From contig PMYL01000059.1 of NCBI GenBank assembly GCA_003170825.1, forward strand, positions 1 to 45,500: a stretch of DNA of 45,500 bases, read 5' to 3'. This DNA is from Acidobacteriaceae bacterium (GTDB lineage: Bacteria > Acidobacteriota > Terriglobia > Terriglobales > Acidobacteriaceae). Both the position numbers and the translations under genes were made by a program. Of this stretch, positions 22,592 to 30,955 are shown in pieces; the stretch's first letter is position 1; each line of letters starts with the position of its first letter. The notes under the pieces were generated by a model. The model had not been told where the DNA came from. It saw only the letters and a list, made by a program, of their open reading frames with translations, and made no database searches.

Positions 22592-23911
22592 ATGCAGATT
22601 GTTCCGGCTTCCGTTCTTCCTCCCGCCGCCCGCATCCGGCCGCGCACCGCGCTGGTGGCCAGCGCCGATCGCAGCTTCCGCCAGCGGCTCTCCGAGATCC
22701 TCACCGGCCTGCGCTGGCAGGTGCGCGAGGCCGAGGGCGGCGCCCACGCCTGGGCCGAAACCGAAGCCGCCCTCCCGGAGGCCATCATCGTCGACTCATG
22801 GTTGCCCGATCTCGACCTGGCCGAGTTTATCAAGGACTTCCGCGGATCCTTTCCGCAAGTGGATCTGGTGACCGCAGGCGGCTCCTCCGCGCAGGAGAGC
22901 CCGCGCGGCCCCTATCGCCAGGAGCTGCTCTACGCCCTGCGCCGCAGCCAAGACACCGATACGACGGCGTGGAACACGGCGCCCGCGCTCAACAAACCGA
23001 ACGCGGCGCCCGCCCGGATGCGCACGAATCCCTGGCCGGTCGCGGCTCATCCTGCCGCAGCCGGCTCGAAGCCCGCGCAGCCCAACTCTTCCCCGGCGCT
23101 ACCCAATCTGGTGCAGTTGCCCGGACCCGGGGACGAGCCGGCGTCCATCGAACGCCTCCCGGAGCTGGTCGGCAACGCCCCCTGCATGCTGGAGGTCAGC
23201 CGCCGCATCCGCCTGGTGGCTCCGCGCTCGACTCCGGTATTGATCGAAGGACCCACCGGCTCGGGCAAGGAGCTGGTGGCCGAGGCCTTGCACCGGCTGT
23301 CGCCCCGAAGCCGCAAGCCCTTTGTCGTCATCAACTGCGCGGCCATTCCGGAGGCGTTGCTGGAAGCCGAGCTGTTCGGCCACACCCGCGGCGCTTTTAC
23401 CGGCGCGGTGCAGGGACGCGTCGGGCGCATCGAGGCCGCCGACGGCGGTACGTTGCTTCTGGACGAGATCGGTGAGATGCCGCTGGCTCTGCAATCCAAG
23501 CTGCTGCGCTTTGTGGAGTGCGGCGAGCTGCAGCGGGTGGGTGACAACGAGATCGTGAAGGTAGACGTGCGCATCGTGGCCGCCACCCATCAGGCGCTGG
23601 CCCAGCAGACCCAGTCGGGCGGCTTCCGCTCCGACCTTTACTACCGCCTGGCCGTCTTCCTCATCCGCACTCCATCGCTGGCCGAGCACGCCCAGGACCT
23701 GCCTCTGCTGGTGGAACACTTCATGCAGCGGATGGGCCGCGAGGCGCCGGTAAAGCGCGTCGACGCGGGGGCACTGGCCAAACTCGCCGTCCACGACTGG
23801 CCCGGCAACGTCCGCGAACTCGAACACGTTCTGGAGCGGGCCGCCATTCTGGCCGGCGAAGAGGCCGTCCTCACCGCGAGGGAGATCGACTTTGGACTCA
23901 CGGTGAACTGA
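22592..23911 (+). CDS. Sigma-54-dependent activator (FlrC/FlgR-like) lacking a DNA-binding domain
   Basis: A 439-residue bacterial enhancer-binding protein. The N-terminal part (about 18-115) looks like a degenerate receiver: the acidic pair is replaced by VASAD and only D68 in IIVDSWLPD resembles a phosphoacceptor. A Pro/Ala-rich linker (about 125-180) follows. The AAA+ domain is intact, with Walker A GPTGSGKE at 220-227, the sigma-54-contacting GAFTGA at 267-272, Walker B GTLLLDE at 286-292, arginine-finger segment FRSDLYYRL and WPGNVREL at 403-410. The protein stops soon after, without the usual Fis-type HTH. H. pylori FlgR is a known flagellar activator with the same lack. ATG 22592 follows TTAGGAGA. 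flgB begins 22 bases downstream. Confidence 0.92.
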   Translation: MQIVPASVLPPAARIRPRTALVASADRSFRQRLSEILTGLRWQVREAEGGAHAWAETEAALPEAIIVDSWLPDLDLAEFIKDFRGSFPQVDLVTAGGSSAQESPRGPYRQELLYALRRSQDTDTTAWNTAPALNKPNAAPARMRTNPWPVAAHPAAAGSKPAQPNSSPALPNLVQLPGPGDEPASIERLPELVGNAPCMLEVSRRIRLVAPRSTPVLIEGPTGSGKELVAEALHRLSPRSRKPFVVINCAAIPEALLEAELFGHTRGAFTGAVQGRVGRIEAADGGTLLLDEIGEMPLALQSKLLRFVECGELQRVGDNEIVKVDVRIVAATHQALAQQTQSGGFRSDLYYRLAVFLIRTPSLAEHAQDLPLLVEHFMQRMGREAPVKRVDAGALAKLAVHDWPGNVRELEHVLERAAILAGEEAVLTAREIDFGLTVN

Positions 23912-23933
23912 GCGGTCCGGAAGGGAGGTTGCG

Positions 23934-24302
23934 ATGAGCATGGAGATCGAAACCCGGCTGAGCGACCAGTTGGCCCGTTACCTGGACCTGGCCACCAGCC
24001 AGGCCAAGCTGACCGCGGCCAACATGGCCAACATCGACACCCCCGGCTACCGGGCCGCGGGGATGGACTTCGAGGCCGAGATGCGGGAGGCCATGGACGG
24101 CGTGGACCGGGGACGCGCGCCCCGGCAGGTGCGTGTCAAGTCCGTGGATGGGCTGATCGCGCGCCCCGACGGCAACAACGTCTCCATGGACCGCGAGGGC
24201 CTGAATCTGGCCGAGGCGCAACTGGAGTTCAAAACCGGCGTGGCCCTGCTCCGGCAGGAGTATCAGCGGGTGATGGACGCCATCCACGCCGACAGCAAGT
24301 AA
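23934..24302 (+). CDS. flgB: Flagellar basal-body rod protein FlgB
   Basis: A 122-residue proximal rod subunit, exported by the flagellar type III system without a signal peptide. The rod signature LATSQAKLTAANMANIDTPGYRA (residues about 17-39) contains the ANMANIDTPGY motif shared by axial proteins. The C-terminal region (LEFKTGVALLRQEYQRVMDAI) is the conserved coiled segment. First structural gene of the cluster; flgC follows 26 bases later. Confidence 0.93.
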   Translation: MSMEIETRLSDQLARYLDLATSQAKLTAANMANIDTPGYRAAGMDFEAEMREAMDGVDRGRAPRQVRVKSVDGLIARPDGNNVSMDREGLNLAEAQLEFKTGVALLRQEYQRVMDAIHADSK

Positions 24303-24328
24303 CCTGGGCAGTGGAAGGAGGCTGGAGA

Positions 24329-24817
24329 ATGAACCTCTTTGGATTGATGGAGACCTCGGGCGGGGCCATGCAGGCCGAGCGGATGCGCGCCGAGGTGGTG
24401 GCGGCCAACATGGCCAACGCTGAAACCACCCGCACGGCCGCGGGCGGCGCTTACCACCGGCAGCATGTGATCTTCGCCGCCAATTCGGGCGATCCCGGGT
24501 TTCTCGATTCCCTGGCCACGGCTTCGGGAACCTTCGGCTCTCCGGCTCTTCCCGCGCTGAATGCGGCCGGCTCCGGGCCGGTGGCGCCGGGCGTGTATAT
24601 CGCCGGCGTGGTCGAGGACCCCTCGGCTCCGCTCAAACGATACGATCCCGGCCATCCCGATGCCGGGCCCGACGGGTATGTCTCGTATCCGGACATTAAT
24701 CCCCTCACAGAGATGGTGGACCTCATGGGGGCGACACGTGCATATGGTCTGAATAGCTCCGCGGTGCAGGCTGAAAAGGGCATGATCTCCTCGGCATTGG
24801 AGATCGCCAAGTCGTAG
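24329..24817 (+). CDS. flgC: Flagellar basal-body rod protein FlgC
   Basis: A 162-residue rod subunit. It opens MNLFGLMETSGGAMQAERMR, has VVAANMANAETTRTA as the axial-protein motif (usually ending in T..GGPY; here AGGAYHRQ), then GVYIAGVVEDPSAPLKRYDP with the FlgC-typical PDI.NPLTEMVDLM.A.RAY block, and ends in the C-terminal helix SALEIAK. Length is slightly longer than average because of a Gly/Ala-rich segment at about 60-85. ATG 24329 is preferred over GTG 24311. Rod assembly partner of FlgB and FliE. Confidence 0.93.
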   Translation: MNLFGLMETSGGAMQAERMRAEVVAANMANAETTRTAAGGAYHRQHVIFAANSGDPGFLDSLATASGTFGSPALPALNAAGSGPVAPGVYIAGVVEDPSAPLKRYDPGHPDAGPDGYVSYPDINPLTEMVDLMGATRAYGLNSSAVQAEKGMISSALEIAKS

Positions 24818-24899
24818 CCATCGGCAGCGGCTTGACGGCCCTGGCGGAAGGCGGCGCAAGGAGCGGACAACAGCAGGCTGAAGACTGCAGAAAGGACCA

Positions 24900-25220
24900 A
24901 TGCAAACTGCGATGAACCCAATCAATGCAGTAACTCCAGCGTTATCGGGCCTCGCCGGTTCCGGCGCGTCGCTGGCCACGGCTTCCGCCGCCGCCGCGCC
25001 CACCCCATTCTCCGATCTGTTGACCGATGCGGTCGGCCAGGTGAACCAGTTGGAGGCACAGGCCCACTCCGCCGTGGCCGGGCTGATGACCGGCTCCGGC
25101 GTGGACGTGCATCAGGCGATGATCGCCACCCAGAAGGCGAGCATGGCCTTCGAACTGGCGCTGGCCGTGCGCAACAAGGCGGTCCAGGCCTACCAGCAGG
25201 TAATTGGCATGCAGTTTTAG
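24900..25220 (+). CDS. fliE: Flagellar hook-basal body protein FliE
   Basis: A 106-residue MS-ring/rod junction protein. After a low-complexity Ala/Ser/Pro start, the conserved core reads FSDLLTDAVGQVNQLEAQA, then the GSGVDVHQAMIATQKASMAF segment and ALAVRNKAVQAYQQVIGMQF at the C-terminus, all typical of FliE. Length is normal. It follows flgC after 82 bases and precedes fliF, the standard gene order. Confidence 0.95.
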   Translation: MQTAMNPINAVTPALSGLAGSGASLATASAAAAPTPFSDLLTDAVGQVNQLEAQAHSAVAGLMTGSGVDVHQAMIATQKASMAFELALAVRNKAVQAYQQVIGMQF

Positions 25221-25345
25221 GACGGTTGCGCGGGCGGGCGTGTGAGCCGAAGGGGTGAGCAGGCCACGCAGAAGACAGTCCCGGCAATGAATGGGCTCTC
25301 AACAGCGCGGAATCAACGACGGGAAAGCGGCGGGACACTGGGATC

Positions 25346-26998
25346 ATGGCCACTGGAACACAGTTGGAAAAGAGCACGCCTGCTACGCCCGGACAACCCC
25401 AGTTGACGGACCGGCTCGCCGGGCTGTGGGGGCTGGGGCGGGCTCACTGGGCGGCGATGCAGCCCGCGCAGCGAGGCTGGGCGCTGATGGCGGCCTTGCT
25501 GCTGGCGGCGCTGGTTGCAGGCCTGTCCTGGTATGCGCTCGGCCCCGACTGGCGCATCCTGTACGCGAACCTGGACCCGGAAGACGCGCGCCAGACCGGC
25601 CAGATTCTCACCCAGGCGCAGATTCCTTATGAGCCGGCCGAAAACGGGGCCGGCATCCGGGTTCCGGCCGCGCAGTTGGACAAGGCCCGCCTGGTGACCG
25701 CCGCCAAGGGAGGCGTGAAGAGCGGACGGCTGGGTTTTGAGATCTTCGACAAGCCCAACTGGGTGGGATCCGAGTTCGACGAGCAGGTCAATTATCAGCG
25801 GGCTCTGGAGGGAGAGCTGGAGCACACCGTGGGCTCGTTGTCCGATGTCGAGTCGGCGCGGGTTCACCTGGTGCTGCCTCACGACTCGCTCTTTCGCGAG
25901 GCTGAGCGCCCGGCCAAGGCCTCGGTGGTGATCAAGCTGCGCCACCGCTCGCTGGCCGATGGGGAGCCGGAGGCGATTCGCAACCTGGTGGCCTCGGCTG
26001 TGGACGGCCTGGCGCCCGAGCGGGTGGTGCTGGTGGATGCGGCCGGCCACCTGCCGCTGGGGCCGAAGACGGCAGACGCCATGCGCCTGACGGCCGAGCA
26101 GGCCCTCGAGGAGAAGCTGATCGCCACCCTGGAGCCGGTGACCGGGGCGGGCAATGTGCGCGCTTCCGTGACCCTGGACTACGATCCGGCGGCCACCGAG
26201 GAGACCCGGGAGAGCTACGATCCGGACCAGACGGTGACCCTTTCCATGCAGCGCACCGAGCAAACGGCCGGCGGCCAGCCGGTGGCCGCAGGAGTTCCCG
26301 GCGTCGCCTCGAACGCGCCCAACGCGCAGGCGCTGCCCGTCTACCCGCAACAGACCGCGCCGCCCCAATCCGCGAAGAGCGAATCCGGGACCTACGGAGC
26401 CTCGAAAACGGTGCGCCACGTCCTCGAGAATCCGGGCAGGGTGCGGCGAATGACGGCGGCCATCGTGGTGAACGATAGGCTGGCGCAGCTTGCGGCCCAG
26501 GGAAAGGCGGCGCTCTGGCAGCCCCGCTCGGCCGACGAGCTGCGCAACCTGACCGCGCTGGCCCAGGCGGCGGTGGGCTTCGACGCCGCGCGCGGAGACA
26601 TGCTGACGGTCGAAGATCTGGCCTTCGATGAGAACCGCTCTCCACAGCCGGTCCCGTTGCTCAGCCAGTCGCTGGCCACGGTGGAGAGTTCGCCGGTGCT
26701 GGTCAAGTATGTTGCCCTGCTGGCCGGACTCCTGGTGGTGCTGGCCTTCGGTGTGCGCCCCGCCCTTCGTCACGCCGGGTCCGCGCCCGCCTTCAGGGGA
26801 GCAGGCAAGGGGACGGCCAGGGAGCTGCCGGGCGGGACGGCGGGTGCGGCGCAGCCGGCCTTGCGGCCCCCTGAGCCCGCCGAGGTTGATCCGGAGCGGA
26901 TCAGAACGCAGGAGATCTTCGAGCAGGTCACGGGGCACCTCAAGCGGGAGCCGGCGCAGAGCTCGCGCCTGTTGCAGAGCTGGATTCACTCCGACTAG
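25346..26998 (+). CDS. fliF: Flagellar MS-ring protein FliF
   Basis: A 550-residue membrane protein forming the MS ring, the platform of the basal body. A transmembrane helix lies at about 45-65 (WALMAALLLAALVAGLSWYA), followed by the YscJ/FliF ring-building domains (ILYANLDPEDARQTGQIL, then RALEGELEHTVGSLSDVESA and ARVHLVLP). A disordered Gln/Pro/Ala region and the FliF C domain come next, with a second transmembrane helix at about 449-470. The cytoplasmic tail ends SSRLLQSWIHSD, the FliG-binding segment. The chain is complete. fliG follows 30 bases later. Confidence 0.96.
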   Translation: MATGTQLEKSTPATPGQPQLTDRLAGLWGLGRAHWAAMQPAQRGWALMAALLLAALVAGLSWYALGPDWRILYANLDPEDARQTGQILTQAQIPYEPAENGAGIRVPAAQLDKARLVTAAKGGVKSGRLGFEIFDKPNWVGSEFDEQVNYQRALEGELEHTVGSLSDVESARVHLVLPHDSLFREAERPAKASVVIKLRHRSLADGEPEAIRNLVASAVDGLAPERVVLVDAAGHLPLGPKTADAMRLTAEQALEEKLIATLEPVTGAGNVRASVTLDYDPAATEETRESYDPDQTVTLSMQRTEQTAGGQPVAAGVPGVASNAPNAQALPVYPQQTAPPQSAKSESGTYGASKTVRHVLENPGRVRRMTAAIVVNDRLAQLAAQGKAALWQPRSADELRNLTALAQAAVGFDAARGDMLTVEDLAFDENRSPQPVPLLSQSLATVESSPVLVKYVALLAGLLVVLAFGVRPALRHAGSAPAFRGAGKGTARELPGGTAGAAQPALRPPEPAEVDPERIRTQEIFEQVTGHLKREPAQSSRLLQSWIHSD

Positions 26999-27028
26999 CG
27001 CGGGGATGAGCAGGAACGGAAACCGGGG

Positions 27029-28126
27029 ATGGCCGCAGTAGAACAAGCGGCAACGCAGGGAAAGGACCGGGCCTTGGCCGAGGAGGGATACGAGAACGGG
27101 GCAGCACGGCAGCGCCAGTCGGCGAATTTGCCCGGCTTGCGCAAGGCTGCCGTCCTTCTTGTCGCCGTGGGCGAGGAGCTGGCCAAGGAGATTCTGCGCG
27201 CCCTGCCCGAGCCGGACGTGCAGCGGCTCACCGAGGAGCTTGCCGATCTGCGCGGCATCACACCCGAACTCTCCGCCGAGATACTGGAGGAGTTTTGGGG
27301 GCTCCTGGAGACCCAGAACTTCATGATCCACGGGGGCCTCGACTACGCCAGCCGTCTGCTGATCGAGACCTTCGGCAAGCAACGCGCCGACGATCTGCTG
27401 ATGCTGGTGCGCCATTCCCAGGAGGAGGCCCATGGCAATCTGGCCAAGCTGCAGCGCACCGATCCCCAGCAGTTGGGCAAGCTGCTCGATACCGAGCATC
27501 CCCAGACCATCGCTCTGGTCCTGGCGCATCTGGACCCGCGGCGGGCATCGATGGTGCTGGACAACCTGAGCGAGGAGCACAAGGTGGTCTCCATCCAGAG
27601 GCTGGCCGAGATGCGGCAGTTTTCTCCGGAGATGGCGCAGAAGGTGGCCCACATCCTGCACCGCCGCCTGGAGAGCGTGGGCGACACGGCGCGCAAGAGC
27701 TATTCGGGTTTCAAGGCGGTGGCCGACCTGCTCAACCGGCTCAACGCCGAGGAGTCGAAGAAGATTCTGGAAACCATTGAAGACGGCCAGCCGGAGCTGG
27801 CGTTGAGCATCCGCAACCTGATGTTCACCTTCGAAGACCTGGTCACGGTGCCGCCGGCTACCATTCGCGAGATCGTCTCCGGGGTGGACAAACGGCAGTT
27901 GGCGCTGGCGCTGCGCGGGGCCAACGACGAGCTGCGCGCCCAAATCTTCAAGTCGATGAGCTCGCGGGCCGTGGAGATGCTGAAAGAGGACATGGAAGTG
28001 CTGGGTCCGGTGCGCTCGCGCGAAGTGGCGCAGGCCCAGCAGGAGATCCTCAACTTGGCCCGGCGGCTGGAGGCCGAAGGCAAAGTGATCCTCAAGTTGG
28101 AGACCGGCGACGAGATGCTGGCGTAA
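27029..28126 (+). CDS. fliG: Flagellar motor switch protein FliG
   Basis: A 365-residue cytoplasmic C-ring protein that couples stator torque to the MS ring. The N-domain (NLPGLRKAAVLLVAVGEELA) binds FliF. The middle domain contains the EHPQTIALVLAHLDPRRASM segment, which binds FliM. The C-domain carries charged torque helices, including SIRNLMFTFEDLVTVPPATI and LRGANDELRAQIFKSMSSRA. Length is normal with an extra low-complexity leader of about 30 residues. An inverted repeat of the CAGTGGTCAGT family directly follows its stop, before fliH. Confidence 0.96.
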   Translation: MAAVEQAATQGKDRALAEEGYENGAARQRQSANLPGLRKAAVLLVAVGEELAKEILRALPEPDVQRLTEELADLRGITPELSAEILEEFWGLLETQNFMIHGGLDYASRLLIETFGKQRADDLLMLVRHSQEEAHGNLAKLQRTDPQQLGKLLDTEHPQTIALVLAHLDPRRASMVLDNLSEEHKVVSIQRLAEMRQFSPEMAQKVAHILHRRLESVGDTARKSYSGFKAVADLLNRLNAEESKKILETIEDGQPELALSIRNLMFTFEDLVTVPPATIREIVSGVDKRQLALALRGANDELRAQIFKSMSSRAVEMLKEDMEVLGPVRSREVAQAQQEILNLARRLEAEGKVILKLETGDEMLA

Positions 28127-28196
28127 CAGTGGACAGCGAACAGTGGTCAGTTTTCAGTGTTTTGCGTTCTTGCTGACCACTGTTCACTGACCACTG
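28127..28196. repeat. CAGTGGTCAGT-family inverted repeat within the flagellar cluster
   Basis: The 24-base arm 28127-28150 pairs with 28173-28196 with two mismatches across a 22-base loop. It starts immediately after the fliG stop codon and ends 13 bases before fliH. It shares its words (CAGTGGTCAG, GTTCACTGA) with the element at 10438-10577. As a hairpin it could reduce read-through from fliG to fliH or stabilise the upstream mRNA. Confidence 0.85.
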
Positions 28197-28209
28197 GTTA
28201 GGGGAATCC

Positions 28210-29010
28210 GTGCAGGCAATGGAATCGGCAAATCGATCGGGCGCGCCCGGACGCATCGAAATCTTCGAGTATCCGGCCCGCCCCGATGAACCTCCCTGGC
28301 CAGCCTGGGGTGGCTGGGCCGGGGCGGAGCCCGCGGAGGCCTCGGGCGAAGGGCGAGAGGAAACGCGCGTTCGCGCCGGCGGGGCAACCGGGGCCGGGCA
28401 GCGCGCCGAGTTTGACCAACGGCTGTCGGAGGAGGCGCGCCGGTCCTTCGAGGCGGGCCGCGAGCGCGGGAAGCTGGAGGGCCTCCAGGCCGAGCGCGAG
28501 GCACAGGCCGCTGTCCAGGCGGCTGCCGAAGAGCGGAGAGTGCGGCAGGCCGCTGAGTTGATCGAGAGCTTGGCCCAGGAGCGCGACAAGTATCTTCGTG
28601 CGGTCGAGCATGAAGTCGTGGAACTGGCGCTGGCTGTCTCTGCCCGCATTCTGCGCCGCGAGGCGCAGATGGACCCGCTGCTGCTGACCGGAGCAGTGCG
28701 CGTGGCTCTGGGGCAACTCTCCGGGTCGACTCAGGTGCGCCTGCGGGTGCCTGCGGCGGAACTGGACCTGTGGACCGAAGCCATGGCCCTGCTGCCGAAC
28801 CTGGCCTTGAAGCCCGCGGTGGTTTCCGGGGAGGGGATGCGGCTGGGCGACTGCATGATCGAGACCGAGTTGGGCTCGGTAGACCTGGGAATTCGCGCGC
28901 AGCTGGGAGAGATCGAGCGCGGCTTCTTCGACCGCGCCGGCGGGCGAGGCGCCGAAGCTGCCGCTCTGCCAGACGAAGCGGCGATCTCCGCCAGGAAGAC
29001 CCGCCCATGA
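28210..29010 (+). CDS. fliH: Flagellar export ATPase regulator FliH
   Basis: A 266-residue protein that binds and restrains the FliI ATPase and links it to the C ring. The N-terminal 70 residues are Pro/Gly-rich and poorly conserved. A long charged coiled-coil stretch (about 71-135, including FEAGRERGKLEGLQAEREA) follows, with the short glycine spacing seen in FliH. The C-terminal domain has LALAVSARILRREAQMDP, LRVPAAELDLW and LGDCMIETELGSVDLGIRAQ, typical of FliH/YscL. The start is GTG 28210 with AGGGG upstream; ATG 28219 is possible. It overlaps fliI by 4 bases. Confidence 0.93.
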   Translation: MQAMESANRSGAPGRIEIFEYPARPDEPPWPAWGGWAGAEPAEASGEGREETRVRAGGATGAGQRAEFDQRLSEEARRSFEAGRERGKLEGLQAEREAQAAVQAAAEERRVRQAAELIESLAQERDKYLRAVEHEVVELALAVSARILRREAQMDPLLLTGAVRVALGQLSGSTQVRLRVPAAELDLWTEAMALLPNLALKPAVVSGEGMRLGDCMIETELGSVDLGIRAQLGEIERGFFDRAGGRGAEAAALPDEAAISARKTRP

Positions 29011-30320
29011 CACCGTATTTGGCCCGCTACTTCGGACGCCTGGAGCGCGGTCAGCCCTGGCGCTGGCGCGGGCAGGTCCTCGAGTCGGTCGGCCAGACCA
29101 TCGAGTCGGCGGGTCCGTTGGCCTCGGTGGGAGAGTGCTGCGAGATCCAGGACCAGTTCGGCCGTCCGCATCTGGCCGAGGTCATCGGGTTTCGCGGCTC
29201 CAATGTGCTGTCGATGCCGGTAGAGAGCACCGAGGGCATTCGCTTTGGCGATCCGGTGGCGGCCCTGGGAGTTAGTCCGGAGATCGAGGTAGGCGCGGCG
29301 CTGATGGGCAGGGTGCTGAATGCGCTGGGAGCGCCGATCGATGAGGGTCGGTATCCCAAGGCTGCCGCGGCCATGCCTCTGGATGGGGTGGTGCGCCCGG
29401 CCCTGGAGCGCGTGCCGATTCGCACGCCGCTCGGCACCGGCATCCGCGCCATCGATGGCCTCTTGACGGTGGGCCGGGGCCAGCGGGTGGGCATCTTCGG
29501 CGGATCGGGGGTGGGCAAGAGCACGCTGATCGGCATGATGACCCGCAACACCGAGGCCGATGTGACCGTCGTGGGGCTGGTGGGCGAGCGCGGCCGCGAA
29601 GTGGGGGAGTTTCTGGAGGACTCGCTCGGCGTGGAGGGCCGGGCCCGGTCCGTGGTGGTGGTTTCTACCTCCGACCAGTCGCCGCTGATGCGTATGAGGG
29701 CGGCGTTGGCCGCCACCACGGTGGCCGAGTTCTTCGCCGCCCAGGGAAAACATGTGCTGCTGGTGCTCGATTCTCTTACCCGCTTCGCCATGGCCGCCCG
29801 GGAGATCGGCCTAGCCGCCGGCGAGCCGCCCACGGCCAAGGGATATACGCCATCGGTCTTCTCCCGGCTGGCCCGGCTGGTGGAACGCACCGGACAGTTC
29901 CGCGTGGGCTCGATCACCGCCTTTTACACCGTGCTCATGGAGGGCGACGACCAGCAGGATCCACTGGTGGACGCGGTGCGGTCGCTGCTGGACGGCCACG
30001 TGGTGCTCTCCCGCGCCCTGGCTGCCGAGGGTTGGTATCCGCCCATCGAGGTGCTGGACTCGATCAGCCGGCTGATGCCGGTGGTGACCGAGCCCCAGCA
30101 TCGCGAGCATGCGGCGCTGCTGCGCCGGTTGATGGCCGTCTACGCCCGCTCCGAAGACCTGGTGCGCATCGGGGCCTACAAACCGGGGTCGGACCTGGAT
30201 CTCGACCGTGCCCTGCGCGCCCGGGGAGCGATGCGCGCCTTCATGACCCAGGAGGCGCACGAGCAAGTCCGTTTTGCCGACTGCGTGCGCCGCCTCTCCA
30301 GCCTGGCCGAGGAGGTGTGA
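29007..30320 (+). CDS. fliI: Flagellum-specific export ATPase FliI
   Basis: A 437-residue ATPase energising type III flagellar export, related to F1 beta. The N-terminal part binds FliH; the catalytic domain has Walker A GGSGVGKST at 165-173, the preceding GIRAIDGLLTVGRGQRVGIF, the VVGLVGERGREV segment, Walker B LLVLDSLTRFAMA and the LARLVERTG region. Length is standard. It starts at the ATG overlapping the fliH stop (ATGA), so the two are translationally coupled. Confidence 0.97.
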   Translation: MTPYLARYFGRLERGQPWRWRGQVLESVGQTIESAGPLASVGECCEIQDQFGRPHLAEVIGFRGSNVLSMPVESTEGIRFGDPVAALGVSPEIEVGAALMGRVLNALGAPIDEGRYPKAAAAMPLDGVVRPALERVPIRTPLGTGIRAIDGLLTVGRGQRVGIFGGSGVGKSTLIGMMTRNTEADVTVVGLVGERGREVGEFLEDSLGVEGRARSVVVVSTSDQSPLMRMRAALAATTVAEFFAAQGKHVLLVLDSLTRFAMAAREIGLAAGEPPTAKGYTPSVFSRLARLVERTGQFRVGSITAFYTVLMEGDDQQDPLVDAVRSLLDGHVVLSRALAAEGWYPPIEVLDSISRLMPVVTEPQHREHAALLRRLMAVYARSEDLVRIGAYKPGSDLDLDRALRARGAMRAFMTQEAHEQVRFADCVRRLSSLAEEV

Positions 30321-30324
30321 GCCC

Positions 30325-30837
30325 ATGGCCGTCTCGCGCGCGCTGCGCCGCCTGCTGCGCATCCGAAGTCTCGAAGAAGAACAGCGCCGGCTGGCGCTGG
30401 AGTCCGCAATAGGAGAGCTGAACCGCCTGGAACACGCGCTGGCGGCTACCGCCGAACAGGATCGCCGGGGCCGGAGGCTGGTCGAGGTCAGCGCCCGCTC
30501 TGGGGAGTTGCCGGACCGGCTGGCCGGCCTTGAGGAGACGCGCGCGGCCACGCGGCATGCGGCGGCGCTGGCTCCCAGGATCGCGATGGTGGAGTTCGAC
30601 GTGGCCACGCTGCGGCAGGAGTTCCTGGGGAAGAGGGTCGAACGCCGTCAGGCCGAGACGTTGATCCGGGAGACCGAGGCGCGGGACGCCATCGAGGCCG
30701 GACGGCATGGCCAGCAGGCGCTCGACGACTGGTACCGCTTCCGATTGCATCGGGCAGAGACCGGTGCGGAGCCGGACCATCCTGCCACTCCTGCACATGC
30801 CACCGCGGGAAACGAGCGCACTGCGAAGGAAACTTGA
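30325..30837 (+). CDS. fliJ: Flagellar export chaperone FliJ
   Basis: A 170-residue protein, almost wholly predicted coiled coil, rich in Arg, Glu, Leu and Ala (for example RLLRIRSLEEEQRRLALESA). FliJ is a general chaperone and the central stalk of the export ATPase. Sequence conservation is low in this family, so the call rests mostly on coiled-coil character and position directly after fliI (4 bases). GGAGGTG precedes ATG 30325. The C-terminal 25 residues are unstructured Pro/Ala-rich sequence. Confidence 0.85.
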   Translation: MAVSRALRRLLRIRSLEEEQRRLALESAIGELNRLEHALAATAEQDRRGRRLVEVSARSGELPDRLAGLEETRAATRHAAALAPRIAMVEFDVATLRQEFLGKRVERRQAETLIRETEARDAIEAGRHGQQALDDWYRFRLHRAETGAEPDHPATPAHATAGNERTAKET

Positions 30838-30926
30838 GAGAGATTCCGGCGTGTGAATGCACCGCCTTCCCGAAACGGTATCGACGATCCCATTCCTGAC
30901 AATGCTTTAACCTGCCCCCACACCCT

Positions 30927-30943
30927 TTGGCACGGCATCTGCT
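30927..30943 (+). promoter_or_regulatory. Sigma-54 promoter before fliK
   Basis: TTGGCACG-GCAT-CTGCT matches the -24/-12 consensus YTGGCACG-rNNN-TTGCW at all positions except one T. The essential GG (30929-30930) and GC (30941-30942) have exactly 10 bases between them. Transcription would start near 30954, two bases before the ATG at 30956. It fits the sigma-54 activator encoded at 22592. Confidence 0.65.
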
Positions 30944-30955
30944 CTAACCCAGCCC

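Noticed and set aside
23830..23933. Sigma-54 promoter before flgB
   Set aside because: TGGCC-type words occur, but none has the GG-N10-GC spacing, so the early flagellar genes appear to depend on an upstream or different promoter.
25313..27943. An 876-codon open frame antisense to fliF and fliG
   Set aside because: Its translation is Arg/Gln/His/Leu-rich with no family features, and it lies wholly opposite two confidently identified genes. Long antisense frames are expected in GC-rich coding DNA.
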